DNA of 64,000 nucleotides from Amycolatopsis sp. A133. Its GTDB lineage: Bacteria; Actinomycetota; Actinomycetes; Mycobacteriales; Pseudonocardiaceae. Shown here one piece after another: positions 8,678 to 16,989 of the stretch (its first letter is position 1; each line of letters opens with the position of its first letter). The notes under the pieces were generated by a model. That model was given only the letters and a program-made list of their open reading frames with translations, ran no database searches and was not told the DNA's origin. A program made the translations under genes and the position numbers. Location of the stretch: assembly GCF_031082405.1 (NCBI RefSeq), contig NZ_JAVHJU010000069.1:1-64000 (forward strand), in the 5' to 3' direction.

Positions 8678-9091
8678 CTAGCCGATCGGCACCGTCGCCG
8701 TGCAGGAGTCGGTGCCGTTGTCGAACTTCGCCGACGCGGTGCCCACGGACGTGACCGGCACGGTGGTGGTCGTCGGCATCGTGAAGGTGGTGCTTCCGGT
8801 GGTCGCCGACGACTGGGAGTACACCGTGTGCGTCGTCGATCCGCTGCGGTAGGAAATCCGCAGGGCGACCGTGCCCGCGACGTCGCCGATGTACGGCCCC
8901 GACGTGGTGTACCCGCCGATCATGCGGTGGCTGCCGCCGACGGTCTCGTACCGGAGGGTGAACGTGCCGCCGAAGTCACCCGCGTGGCAGACGGCCGTCC
9001 GCTGGACGATCGTGGCCGCCTGGGCCGGGGCCGCCAGTACCGTCGCGCCGGCCAGCATCGCCAGCAAGCCGGCTCGTACCGCAGTCTTCAT
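8678..9091 (-). CDS. Small secreted protein of unknown function
   Basis: 137-aa exported protein. The signal peptide MKTAVRAGLLAMLAGATVLAAP ends at AQAA. The mature part is a Ser/Thr-rich beta-type sequence with two cysteines (AVCHAG and TDSCTA) that could pair, and no enzyme motif. Two ATG codons are adjacent; the second (9091) is at a better distance from GGGAGGAA and was chosen. Flanking GTTSGPYIGDVAG-like text resembles the GPYIGDV in the 51-aa peptide at 14992, which may be coincidence. Function is unknown; surface or hyphal-wall proteins have similar composition. Confidence 0.7.
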   Translation of the reverse strand: MKTAVRAGLLAMLAGATVLAAPAQAATIVQRTAVCHAGDFGGTFTLRYETVGGSHRMIGGYTTSGPYIGDVAGTVALRISYRSGSTTHTVYSQSSATTGSTTFTMPTTTTVPVTSVGTASAKFDNGTDSCTATVPIG

Positions 9092-9152
9092 CATTTCCTC
9101 CCGCTCGCTTCGCCCGTCATCCTGCCGGGTGCCGCTTCCGTTCCGCTTCCCT

Positions 9153-10016
9153 TCACCCGGTGGTGCGGACGAGGTGGACCGGGCAGGCGGCGTGGTGCAG
9201 GAGGGCCTGGCCGGTGGAGCCGAGCAGGAGCCCGGGGAAGCCGCCGCGGCCGCGGTCGCCGACGACGACGAGCTGGGCGGTGCCGCTGCGCTCGACCAGT
9301 TCCTTCCGCGGGTGGGCGTGGACCACGACCTGCTCGACCACGACGTCGCCGGTGTCGTGGGCCAGTACCCGCTCGCCGAGCAGCCGTCGCCCCGCCTCGG
9401 TGACGCACCGCGGGTCCCGCTGCGGCGGCGGGCTGTCCGCCCACGCGTGCAGGACGACCAGCGGTGCGCGGCGGGCGCGGGCCTCGGCGAGGGCGGTCGC
9501 CAGCACCCGGGCGCCGGCTTCGCTGCCGTCGACGCCGGTGACGACCGGCCGCGTCGCCGCGCCGGGTTCGTCCCAGCTGTCCCCGCGGACGACGACGGTG
9601 TCACAGCGGGCGTGGGTGCCGACGGCCGCGGCGACCGACCCGGCGAGGAGGCTGGTGAGCCTGCCGTGGCCGGCCGACCCGACGACGAGCAGCGCGGCCG
9701 AGCGCGACGCCCCGATCAGCGCCTGGGCCGCGCGATCGGGATCGAGCCGGGTGACCGCGTCCGCGACGCCTTGCGCCGCGGCGAGCTCCTGCGCGGTCCT
9801 CAGCGCGCGCCGCCCGCGGGCCCGCAGGGCGTCCACCATCTCTTCCGGCGGCGGCACGACCCCGCCGGCGAGCAGGGCGGGGACGTCGAGGGCGTGCACG
9901 ATCTCCAGCGGCGCCTCCCGCAGGCGGGCGGTCCGCGCGGCCCAGCGGACGGCGTCGAGCGACTCGGCCGACCCGTCCACCCCGGTGACGATCGGCGCTC
10001 CGGCGGTGGCGGTCAT
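9153..10016 (-). CDS. Tandem universal stress protein (two Usp domains)
   Basis: 287-aa cytoplasmic protein of two Usp folds (about 1-140 and 148-287). Each has the N-terminal PIVTGVDGSAES / PVVTGVDGSEAG strand-loop and the C-terminal nucleotide-binding G-2x-G-9x-G(S) motif: GSAGHGRLTSLLAGSVA and GDRGRGGFPGLLLGSTG. ATP binding is therefore expected in both halves. In actinobacteria such tandem Usps are often induced by hypoxia or stationary phase, but no regulator motif is seen here. The ATG at 10016 begins the first Usp strand; ribosome-site match is weak (TTGGAA). Confidence 0.9.
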   Translation of the reverse strand: MTATAGAPIVTGVDGSAESLDAVRWAARTARLREAPLEIVHALDVPALLAGGVVPPPEEMVDALRARGRRALRTAQELAAAQGVADAVTRLDPDRAAQALIGASRSAALLVVGSAGHGRLTSLLAGSVAAAVGTHARCDTVVVRGDSWDEPGAATRPVVTGVDGSEAGARVLATALAEARARRAPLVVLHAWADSPPPQRDPRCVTEAGRRLLGERVLAHDTGDVVVEQVVVHAHPRKELVERSGTAQLVVVGDRGRGGFPGLLLGSTGQALLHHAACPVHLVRTTG

Positions 10017-10198
10017 TTCCAAGACTGTAGGCCCGCGCGCCCCCACCGGGGACCCCTTACCTGAACGGCCGGCTCGCGCACCCGGGCGGTCGGCTCGCCC
10101 GGCGCCGAGCCTGGCCGGGCACGCGGATCGTCCGGTCGCGGGCCGGATCCGGGTCGGGCAGGATCTGCGGCGTTCCCACCCGAGCCCGGAGGAGCCCG

Positions 10199-10966
10199 AT
10201 GGCGGTGCTGGTCGTGGCGGCGGCGGTGCTCGGCCTGCTCGTCGGGTCGTTCCTCGACGTCGTGGTCCACCGGGTGCCGCGCGGGGAGCCGGTGGTCCGC
10301 CCGCCGTCGTGCTGCCCGGACTGCGGGCCGGACATCCGGGCCCGGCACAACGTCCCCGTCTTCGGCCGGCCGGTCCTGCGCGGCCGGTGCGCGGGCTGCG
10401 GTGCCCGGTACCCGCTGGTCGAGCTCGGCACGGCGGTGCTCTTCGCACTGCTGGCGCTGCGGCTCGACCCGCCCGACCTGCCCGCCTTCCTGTACTTCGG
10501 CGCGATCGGGATCGCGCTCGCCCTGATCGACCTCGACTGCCGCCGCCTCCCGAACGCGATCGTGCTGCCGTCCTACCCGGTGCTGGTGGTCCTGCTGACG
10601 GCGGCGGCCTGGTGGCGCGGCGACTGGTGGTCGCTGGCCCGCGCCGGCCTCGGCAGCGCCGCGCTGTTCGGGTGCTACCTCGTTCTCGCGCTGGCCCACC
10701 CGGCGGGCATGGGCTTCGGCGACGTCCGGCTCGCGGGCATCCTCGGCGGGGTGCTCGGGTACCTGTCCTGGGCGGCGCTGCTGATCGGGGCGTTCGGCGG
10801 GTTCCTCCTCGGCGCGGTCGCCGGTGTCGTGGTGCTGGCGGCCGGGAAGGGCAGCCGCAAGACGGCGCTGCCGTTCGGGCCGTTCATGATCGCCGCGGCC
10901 CTCGTGGCGATCTTCGCGGCCGAGCCGCTCGGCCGGGCCTACCTGCGGCTGACCGGACTGGCCTGA
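10199..10966 (+). CDS. Prepilin peptidase (A24 family, membrane)
   Basis: 255-aa polytopic membrane aspartic peptidase that would cleave and methylate type IV prepilin leaders. It begins with GLLVGSFLDVVVHRVP, has a cytoplasmic zinc loop with two CxxC pairs (CCPDCG and CAGCG), then the two catalytic Asp motifs ALIDLDCRRLPN and GMGFGDVRLAG embedded in hydrophobic helices. The amino-terminal and cysteine domains mean that it is the full bifunctional type, not the short CpaA type. No pilin or secretion ATPase gene is close, so substrates must be elsewhere. GGAGGAGCCCG precedes the ATG. Confidence 0.9.
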   Translation: MAVLVVAAAVLGLLVGSFLDVVVHRVPRGEPVVRPPSCCPDCGPDIRARHNVPVFGRPVLRGRCAGCGARYPLVELGTAVLFALLALRLDPPDLPAFLYFGAIGIALALIDLDCRRLPNAIVLPSYPVLVVLLTAAAWWRGDWWSLARAGLGSAALFGCYLVLALAHPAGMGFGDVRLAGILGGVLGYLSWAALLIGAFGGFLLGAVAGVVVLAAGKGSRKTALPFGPFMIAAALVAIFAAEPLGRAYLRLTGLA

Positions 10967-10983
10967 GCGGTCACCGGTCGTAT

Positions 10984-10997
10984 TTGAACGCGTTCAA
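10984..10997. promoter_or_regulatory. Palindromic operator candidate upstream of the epimerase gene
   Basis: TTGAACGCGTTCAA is a perfect 14-bp palindrome, 45 bp before the epimerase ATG, inside the only AT-rich patch of this intergenic region. The shape fits TetR-family operators. No TetR gene is in the window, so the regulator would act in trans. Confidence 0.6.
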
Positions 10998-11042
10998 CTC
11001 TTCGGGTACCGTGCGAGGGAGGCGGACTGTGGAGGGGGTTTC

Positions 11043-12011
11043 ATGAAGGTCGTGATTCCGGGCGGCACCGGGCACCTGGGGCGGGTGCTGAGCCGCGCGC
11101 TGGCCGGGCAGGGGCACGAGGTCGTCGTGCTGACGCGGCGCGAGGCCGGGCCGGAGCCGGGGGTGCGCCACGTCCGCTGGGACGGGCGCGGCGCGGGACC
11201 GTGGACGGCGGAGATCGACGGCAGCGACGTCGTGCTGAACCTGGCCGGCCGGTCGGTGAACTGCCGCTACACCCGGGCGAACCTGCGGGAGATGATGAAC
11301 TCGCGCGTCGACTCGGCCCGCGTCGTCGGCGGCGCGATCACCCGCGCCGCCCGGCCGCCGAGGGTATGGCTGCAGATGAGCACGGCGACGATCTACGCGC
11401 ACAGCCACGACCACCCGAACGACGAAGCCACCGGCATCCTCGGCGGCGATGAGCCGGACGTGCCCGCGTACTGGGCGTACAGCGTCGACATCGCCAAGGC
11501 CTGGGAGCGCGAGCAGCAGGTGGCGGCCACCCCGCACACGCGCAAGGTCGCGCTGCGCACGGCAATGGTGATGAGCCCGGAACCCGGCGGAGCGTTCGCC
11601 ATGCTCCTGCGCATGACCCGAACGGGCCTGGGCGGCCCGGTCGCGGGCGGCGGGCAGTACCTGTCGTGGATCCACGAGGACGACCTCATCCGGGCGATCG
11701 GCTTCCTCGTCGAGCGCGAGGACCTGAGCGGGCCGGTGAACCTGGCGGCCCCGGAACCGTTGCCGTACCGCGACTTCCTCCGCGCCCTGCGGGCGGCGGC
11801 GGGGGTACGGGCCGGCCTGCCGGCGACGAAGTGGATGGCGGAGATCGGGGCATTCGTGCTCCGCAGCGACACGGAGCTGCTGCTGAAGAGCCGCCGCGTG
11901 GTCCCGGGAAGGCTGCGCGAGGCGGGCTTCGAGTTCGAGTACCCGGAGTGGCCCGCCGCGGCGGAGGACCTGGTGCGCCGGTCACGGAGTCCATTGAGGA
12001 CGGTCGGCTGA
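11043..12011 (+). CDS. TIGR01777-family NAD(P)-dependent epimerase
   Basis: 322-aa extended short-chain-dehydrogenase-like protein. The Rossmann motif is GGTGHLGRVL at the N-terminus, followed by VVLNLAGRSVNCRYTRANLREMMNSRV, the family signature, and a C-terminal DUF1731-type segment (WMAEIGAFVLRSDTELLLKSRRVVPGRLREAGFEFEYPEW). The exact reaction is not established for the family. GGAGGGGGTTTC precedes the ATG and a TetR-type palindrome lies upstream. A degenerate minisatellite starts right at the 3' end. Confidence 0.88.
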   Translation: MKVVIPGGTGHLGRVLSRALAGQGHEVVVLTRREAGPEPGVRHVRWDGRGAGPWTAEIDGSDVVLNLAGRSVNCRYTRANLREMMNSRVDSARVVGGAITRAARPPRVWLQMSTATIYAHSHDHPNDEATGILGGDEPDVPAYWAYSVDIAKAWEREQQVAATPHTRKVALRTAMVMSPEPGGAFAMLLRMTRTGLGGPVAGGGQYLSWIHEDDLIRAIGFLVEREDLSGPVNLAAPEPLPYRDFLRALRAAAGVRAGLPATKWMAEIGAFVLRSDTELLLKSRRVVPGRLREAGFEFEYPEWPAAAEDLVRRSRSPLRTVG

Positions 12012-12303
12012 GCCGGGCGCGTGTCCGGGCGGGCGGCCGGCGTGCCGGGAGGGGCGGCTGGCGTGCCTGGGCGGTCGGCTCGTATGCCTGGAGGGTCGGT
12101 TCGCGTACGGGGAGGGGTCGGCGGCGTGCCTAGGCGATCGACTCGCGTACCGGAGAGTCGGCCCGTGTGCCTGGGCGATCAGCTCGGATGCCCGGGCGGT
12201 CGGCTGGCGTACCCGCAGGGTCGGCTCGTGCGCCTGAGCGTCGGCTCGCGTGTCTAGGCGGTCGGCTCGCGTATCCGGAGGGTCGACTCGCGCAAGCCGG
12301 CCC
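12012..12303. repeat. Degenerate 20-22 bp tandem repeat (about 14 units)
   Basis: About fourteen head-to-tail units of 20-22 bp, consensus near TCGGCTCGCGTGCCTGGGCGG, fill the space between the epimerase stop and the PucR gene 3' end. Examples begin at TCGGCTCGTATGCC, TCGGTTCGCGTACG, TCGGCTGGCGTACC and TCGGCTCGCGTATCC. Unit length varies by one or two bases, so no single reading frame is kept and it is not coding. The remaining 70 bp to 12373 hold nothing recognisable. Confidence 0.8.
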
Positions 12304-12373
12304 GCGCGGCGAGCCAGGCCTCCAGGCAAGCCGACTCCCGGCGAGCCGCGTGTCCCGGCGAGACCGGGCCATC

Positions 12374-13396
12374 TCAACCCAGCTCGGCGTTGTCCCGCAG
12401 CCGCCGCAGGACCAGGGCCAGGTGCAGCCGGAACCGGCCCCGCGGGGAGTCCACCTCGAAACCCAGTACCGCTTCCGCGCGGGCCAGCCGGGCCGGCATC
12501 GTGCTGTGGTGCCGGTGCAGGACCGCCGCCGCCTTGCGGGCCGATCCCGTTGCGCACAGCGCGTCCAGGGCCGCCAGCGTGTCCGCGCCGTGGGGCTCTT
12601 CCGCCAGCCGGTCGAGGGCGCGGACGTCGGCCAGCTCGGCCAGTTCCGCCGGGCCGAGCTTGCTGGCGAATGCCGCCAGGCCGCCCAGCCGTTCCCACCA
12701 CACCACCGGCTCGGCGGCCGAGGTGAACCGCAGTGCCGTCCGGGCCGCCGCCCAGGAGCGGGCCACCTCGATGGCCGGGCCGTCCGGGCCGATGCCCGCC
12801 CGGGCGCCGTCCGGGAGCGCGGCGACCTCGCCCGGCAGCAGGACCGCGCGCACCCCGCCCAGCCTCGCCGAGCGTCCGGCGAGCGCGTCGACGCCGGTGC
12901 CCGCGAGCACGCGCAGCCGGGTCGACGGGCGGAACCCGAGCAGGTGCAGGGCCCGCGATCGCTCGGCCGTGCCGGTGTCTTCGGACAGCACCAGCTCCAC
13001 CAGCGCCGGGTCCCCGAGCTCGGGCCGCGGCACGCCGGAGTGCTCCATGAGGATCGCGGTGGCGATCGCGAACCGCTCGAGCAGCATGTCGTCGAGCGGG
13101 AGCGGCGCACCCGCACGGGCGACCCACACGACCACGCCGCCTTCCAGTGACCGCGTGGCCGCACCCGCGGGCACCGCCGCCGGGGTGACGACGTCGGCCC
13201 CCGGCGAAGCGCCCAGTGACACGCCCTGGGCCGGAGCGTGCACGCCGACCGGGCAGCCCGCCAGGTCCGCCGTGCTGCGCACCAGCACGTCCGAGCCGGC
13301 GCGCCCGGTGATCAGGCGGTCGAAGAACCCGATCACCCGCACGGCGTTCTCGGCGTCGGCGTCGAGCCCGGACAGCCTCAGCAGCAGGCCTTTCAT
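12374..13396 (-). CDS. PucR-family helix-turn-helix regulator
   Basis: 340-aa transcriptional regulator. The C-terminus (about 270-335) carries the PucR-type HTH (LDALCATGSARKAAAVLHRHHSTMPARLARAEAVLGFEVDS). The N-terminal 250 residues show a GAF-like sensor layout without known ligand residues. The ATG at 13396 was chosen because the protein then starts with MKGLLLRLSGLDADAENAVRVIGFF; the ribosome site is poor. It is divergent from the esterase gene with 104 bp between the starts, so that gene is a possible target. PucR-type proteins often respond to catabolic substrates. Confidence 0.8.
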   Translation of the reverse strand: MKGLLLRLSGLDADAENAVRVIGFFDRLITGRAGSDVLVRSTADLAGCPVGVHAPAQGVSLGASPGADVVTPAAVPAGAATRSLEGGVVVWVARAGAPLPLDDMLLERFAIATAILMEHSGVPRPELGDPALVELVLSEDTGTAERSRALHLLGFRPSTRLRVLAGTGVDALAGRSARLGGVRAVLLPGEVAALPDGARAGIGPDGPAIEVARSWAAARTALRFTSAAEPVVWWERLGGLAAFASKLGPAELAELADVRALDRLAEEPHGADTLAALDALCATGSARKAAAVLHRHHSTMPARLARAEAVLGFEVDSPRGRFRLHLALVLRRLRDNAELG

Positions 13397-13500
13397 GCCG
13401 TCACGATAGGCGGGCCCGCCGCCGGATGGCGAGGAACGGCCCGGCAACGCCCGCCGCGTGGCGGTGGCCGGGGTCACGCCGGTGCGCCGATGATCGGACC

Positions 13501-14460
13501 ATGACCTACGCGATCGACCCCGAGCTGCTGCCCTGGCTGGAAATGCTGCCGGCCGTGACCCTCACCGACCACGAGTCCCTGCTGGCCGCGCGTGCTTCGA
13601 TGGCGCAGCTGGGCGAGCTGCTCCCGGCCTACGAACCGGTGCACCCCGTCGACGTCCGCGACACCGCCGCGCCCGGGCCGTCCGACGCCCCGGACGTGCC
13701 GGTCCGCGTCTACGCGCCGGCGAACCGCACCGAGGCGGTGCCCGGCCTGCTGTACATCCACGGCGGCGGGTTCGTCCTGGGCAACCTGGACATGTTCCAC
13801 ACCGCGCTGCTGCACCTGGTCGACGAGCTCGGCATCGTGATCGTGTCGGTGGACTACCGGCTCGCCCCCGAGCACCCGTTCCCCGCCCCGGTCGAGGACT
13901 GCTACGCCGCACTGGTCTGGGTCGCGGCCAAGGCGGACGAGCTGGGCATCGACCCGGCCCGCCTCGGCGTGGCGGGGGAGAGCGCCGGCGGCGGCCTCTC
14001 GGCGGCGGTGGCGCTGCTGGCCCGTGACCGCGGTGGCCCGCAGTTGTGCTTCCAGTACCTCGGCATCCCGGAGCTGGACGACCGCCTGGACACCCCGTCG
14101 ATGCGGGACTACACCGACACGCCGATCTGGAACCGGCCGAACGCGGTGCACAGCTGGACGAGCTACCTCGGCGCGGAGCCCGGCGGCGCGGACGTTTCGC
14201 CCTACGCCGCGCCGGCCCGCGCGGCCGACCTGTCCGGGCTGCCGCCGGCGTTCGTGACGACCTGCCAGTTCGATCCCCTGCGCGACGAGGGGATCGCCTA
14301 CGCGCAGCGGCTGGCGCACGCCGGGGTGGCCGTCGAGCTGCGCCACTACCCGGGGACGTTCCACGGGTCCGCGATGGTCGAGACGGCCGAGATCTCCCGC
14401 CGCATGTTCGCCGACGAGGTCGCCGCGCTGCGGCGGGGCTTGCGCATCACCGCCGGCTGA
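13501..14460 (+). CDS. Alpha/beta hydrolase, HSL-type esterase
   Basis: 319-aa carboxylesterase of the hormone-sensitive-lipase family, predicted cytoplasmic. Key motifs are the oxyanion-hole HGGGFVLGN, the nucleophile elbow GESAGGG with Ser161, an acid in QFDPLRDEG and the catalytic His in GTFHGS. VDYRLAPEHPFP, also a family hallmark, precedes the elbow. The ATG at 13501 gives the standard N-terminus but has little ribosome-site support. Just after its stop codon, a truncated gene lies on the opposite strand. Confidence 0.9.
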   Translation: MTYAIDPELLPWLEMLPAVTLTDHESLLAARASMAQLGELLPAYEPVHPVDVRDTAAPGPSDAPDVPVRVYAPANRTEAVPGLLYIHGGGFVLGNLDMFHTALLHLVDELGIVIVSVDYRLAPEHPFPAPVEDCYAALVWVAAKADELGIDPARLGVAGESAGGGLSAAVALLARDRGGPQLCFQYLGIPELDDRLDTPSMRDYTDTPIWNRPNAVHSWTSYLGAEPGGADVSPYAAPARAADLSGLPPAFVTTCQFDPLRDEGIAYAQRLAHAGVAVELRHYPGTFHGSAMVETAEISRRMFADEVAALRRGLRITAG

Positions 14461-14489
14461 CCGGAACCCGACGGCGTGCCGGCCGCGGC

Positions 14490-14826
14490 GCCGTTCGTAG
14501 ACGCGGTCGGCCGCGGCCTGCCCGGAGGGGAACACGAACTGGTAGCTGTCCAGATCGGCGGCCTCGGCCAGCTCGAACGACCCGATGGGGGTGACCTGCA
14601 CCTGGTAGCCGTGGCTCATCAGCAGCCGCCGGACCTGAGCGTCTTCGAAGAAGTCCCGCTTGGACGCGATCATCGCGCGCACCACGGTGACGGGCTGCAG
14701 CGGCCCGGCGACGTGCCCGGCGAAGAGCAGTGCGACGAACCCGAGCACAAAAAGCCCGGCCGGCGGCACGAACCAGGACAGGAACCGCCGTCTCGTGTCG
14801 ACGACGTCGAACCTCGGCTCCTCCAC
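14490..14826 (-). pseudogene. 3'-truncated gene for a membrane-anchored substrate-binding-type protein
   Basis: About 112 codons of protein-like sequence start at a GTG with a strong GGAGGGGG ribosome site. They encode a charged N-terminus (VEEPRFDVVDTRRR), one membrane segment (LFVLGFVALLFAG) and a conserved-looking segment (VTVVRAMIASKRDFFEDAQVRRLLMSHGY, then YQFVFPSGQAAADRVYE). This resembles the start of larger substrate-binding/VWA-type membrane proteins. After about position 14490 the frame runs into antisense of the esterase gene, so the natural 3' part is missing. It may still be translated with a meaningless tail. Confidence 0.6.
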
Positions 14827-14991
14827 CGCCGCCCCCTCCGGACGCGTCCTCCGCCATTCAACGAGAGGCCGCCCACCCCGGCCACGGCATCCGCCGAAAC
14901 AGGACCGAACGGACCATCGGCTTTTCCGGGAAAGGAAGCGGTTCGGAAGCCGGATCCCGCACAATACGGGGGAACGCGAAGGAGCTCATCG

Positions 14992-15147
14992 ATGAAACGT
15001 GCTGTAGCTGCCGCTTTGCTCACCGCGGCCGCGCTCGCCGTGCTCGCCCCCGTGGCGTCCGCGACGAACGACCCGTCGCCGGTCGGCGGGGTGGGAAGCG
15101 GTCCCTACATCGGCGATGTGCCGAAACCCGGCCCTGGGGGCCGGTGA
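14992..15147 (+). CDS. Small secreted peptide (51 aa)
   Basis: The signal peptide MKRAVAAALLTAAALAVLAPVASA is followed by a mature peptide of about 27 residues, TNDPSPVGGVGSGPYIGDVP and then KPGPGGR. It is rich in Gly and Pro and has no cysteine. The start is supported by AAGGAG eight bases upstream, and CACAATAC some 30 bp upstream is a possible -10. The stop codon lies inside a 21-bp palindrome. No known family is recognised. It could be a short surface or signalling peptide. Confidence 0.65.
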   Translation: MKRAVAAALLTAAALAVLAPVASATNDPSPVGGVGSGPYIGDVPKPGPGGR

Positions 15148-15162
15148 CCACAGTGGTCACCG
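15142..15162. terminator. Bidirectional hairpin between convergent genes
   Basis: CGGTGACCAC and GTGGTCACCG form 10-bp arms around a single A. The hairpin overlaps the stop codon of the 51-aa peptide gene and lies 14 bp before the 3' end of the convergent dehydrogenase gene. Confidence 0.6.
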
Positions 15163-15175
15163 CCGGATGCCCGCG

Positions 15176-16111
15176 TCAGGGCACCAGCACCACGCGGCCC
15201 GGGCGGCTCCACGCCCGGGCCGCGTCGTGCAGCGGGACGCGCTCGAACCCGGCCGTCAGCGCACCGGCCATCGTCTGCGCCACCACCGTCAGCAGCGCTT
15301 CGCGGCGCTCGTCGGCGGTGAGCTCGTTGTTCGTGTAGCCCAGGATCCGCAGCGACCGGCTGCGCAGCACGGCCGACGGGACCGGGCACACCTCGCCGGC
15401 CGCGCTGCCGAGGTTGACCAGCCGTCCGCCCGGACGCAGCGTGCGCAGCGCCGCCGCGGCCGGGATCCCGCACACCGGGTCCAGCACCAGGTCGACCGGC
15501 CCGGCCACCGCGCCGAGCCGCTGCGCCAGCCGTTCGACGTCTTCGCCGTCCTCGAGCCGGACCGCGTCGTCCGCGCCGAGGCGCCGGGCCCGCTCCAGGG
15601 CGGCCTCCGACCGCGCGCACGCGACGACCCGCCCGGCCCCGGCCACCCGCGCCAGCTGGACGGCCGACTGCCCGACCACCCCGCCGGCGCCCAGCACCAG
15701 CACGGTCTCACCCGCGGCGAGTGCGCCCGTGCCCGTCAGGCACCGCCACGCCGCGACCGCCGACAGCCCGAGCGCCGCGACGAGCGCGGGATCGGCCCCG
15801 TCGGGCAAGGGGACCACATCGGCGGACGCGGCCACGGCGTACTCGGCCATGCTGCCGTCCCCGGGCCGCATCCCCGCCGCCGTGGCGAACCAGACCGGCG
15901 CCCCCGCCAGCTCGCCCACCCCCTGCACCCCCGGCACATAAGGGGTGGCGGGCACGCCGAAGTAGGACGTGCCGGACGCGCAGAGCAGGTCGAGCGGGGT
16001 GATCGGCGCCGCCGTCACGCGGACGACGACCTCACCGGGCCCGGGCGCCGGTTCGGCACGGTCGGCCACCACCGGGGGCTGCCCGGCCGTCCGGATCTCA
16101 GCCGCGCGCAC
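15176..16111 (-). CDS. Zinc-type MDR dehydrogenase / quinone oxidoreductase
   Basis: 311-aa medium-chain dehydrogenase/reductase. N-terminal GroES-like domain (PGPGEVVVRVTAAPITPLD), then a Rossmann domain with VLVLGAGGVVGQSAVQLA for NAD(P)H binding. The catalytic-zinc ligands of alcohol dehydrogenases are absent, pointing to a quinone-oxidoreductase-type enone reductase. It is last in a four-gene minus-strand operon, 6 bp after the dioxygenase gene, so it probably reduces an intermediate of the same catabolic route. Confidence 0.82.
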   Translation of the reverse strand: MRAAEIRTAGQPPVVADRAEPAPGPGEVVVRVTAAPITPLDLLCASGTSYFGVPATPYVPGVQGVGELAGAPVWFATAAGMRPGDGSMAEYAVAASADVVPLPDGADPALVAALGLSAVAAWRCLTGTGALAAGETVLVLGAGGVVGQSAVQLARVAGAGRVVACARSEAALERARRLGADDAVRLEDGEDVERLAQRLGAVAGPVDLVLDPVCGIPAAAALRTLRPGGRLVNLGSAAGEVCPVPSAVLRSRSLRILGYTNNELTADERREALLTVVAQTMAGALTAGFERVPLHDAARAWSRPGRVVLVP

Positions 16112-16117
16112 CGGCGG

Positions 16118-16978
16118 TCACACCGGCTGCAGGACGAAGTCGTACCGGGCTTCGAGCCACGGATCCGCCGACTGCCCGCCGTCCGGCGTCGGCCCGGGAT
16201 CGCGCGGCTCGAACGTGACGACCAGCTCCTGCTTGGTGCCGAACACGACGTCGCTGTCCAGGTACTGCGCGCCCTCCTCGAACAGGTGCGTGATCAGCGG
16301 CTCGTACCCGGCGGCGTTGATCAGGAAGTGCACGTGGGCGGGCCGGAAGTGGCTGATGTCGGTGCCGCCGACGAGCCGGCCGACCGGGCCGTCCATCGGG
16401 ATCGAGTACCCCTTCGGCGCGATCGTGCGCAGGCAGTAGGACCCGTCGGCGCGGGTGGTGTACTTCGCGCGCAGCCGGGCCTCGTCGATGTCCGGGATCT
16501 GCGACTCGTACGCGCCTTCCTCGTCGGCCTGCCACACGTCGAGGACCGCGCCGGTGACGGGCGAGCCGTCCAGGTCGCGGACCGAACCGGTGATGTAGAG
16601 CGGCGTGCCGGGCAGGCCGTCGGACATGTCGCCGCCGAACTCCTTCTCCGGCGAGCCCTCGATGTGGAAGGGGCCGAGCACGGTGGCCGGGGTCGCCTCC
16701 GCGTCGAAGGCGTGGTTCATCTGCACCACCAGCATGCTCAGGCCCAGCACGTCGGAGGCGAGGATGAACTCCTCCCGCTTCTCGGTGCTGATCTGCCCGG
16801 TCTCGGTGAGCCACCGCATCGCGGCCATCCACTCGGCCTCGCTCAGCCGCACTTCGCGGGCGAAGGCGTGCAGGTGGCGCACGAGCGCGGCCATGACCTC
16901 GGCGGTCCGCGGGTCGTGCGCGCTCGCCCAGCGCTGCGCGGCGAGCTCGGTGATGTTGTCCTCGGTGACCAGCTGCAT
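16118..16978 (-). CDS. Intradiol ring-cleavage dioxygenase
   Basis: 286-aa non-heme Fe(III) dioxygenase that opens catechol-type rings between the hydroxyls. An N-terminal helical dimerisation domain (1-95) precedes the beta-sandwich. Expected iron ligands are Tyr157 (GAYES), Tyr191 (KGYSIP), and His215/His217 in RPAHVHF. The LGPFHIEGSPEKEFGGDMSDG segment is like hydroxyquinol and chlorocatechol 1,2-dioxygenases. The ATG at 16978 follows AGAGGAACGCCG; a GTG 15 bp upstream is less likely. It follows the citryl-CoA-lyase-like gene by 11 bp. Exact ring substrate is not readable from sequence. Confidence 0.88.
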   Translation of the reverse strand: MQLVTEDNITELAAQRWASAHDPRTAEVMAALVRHLHAFAREVRLSEAEWMAAMRWLTETGQISTEKREEFILASDVLGLSMLVVQMNHAFDAEATPATVLGPFHIEGSPEKEFGGDMSDGLPGTPLYITGSVRDLDGSPVTGAVLDVWQADEEGAYESQIPDIDEARLRAKYTTRADGSYCLRTIAPKGYSIPMDGPVGRLVGGTDISHFRPAHVHFLINAAGYEPLITHLFEEGAQYLDSDVVFGTKQELVVTFEPRDPGPTPDGGQSADPWLEARYDFVLQPV

Positions 16979-16989
16979 CGGCGTTCCTC

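Noticed and set aside
12012..12303. CRISPR array
   Set aside because: Units are 20-22 bp, contiguous and degenerate, with no spacers, and no cas genes are present.
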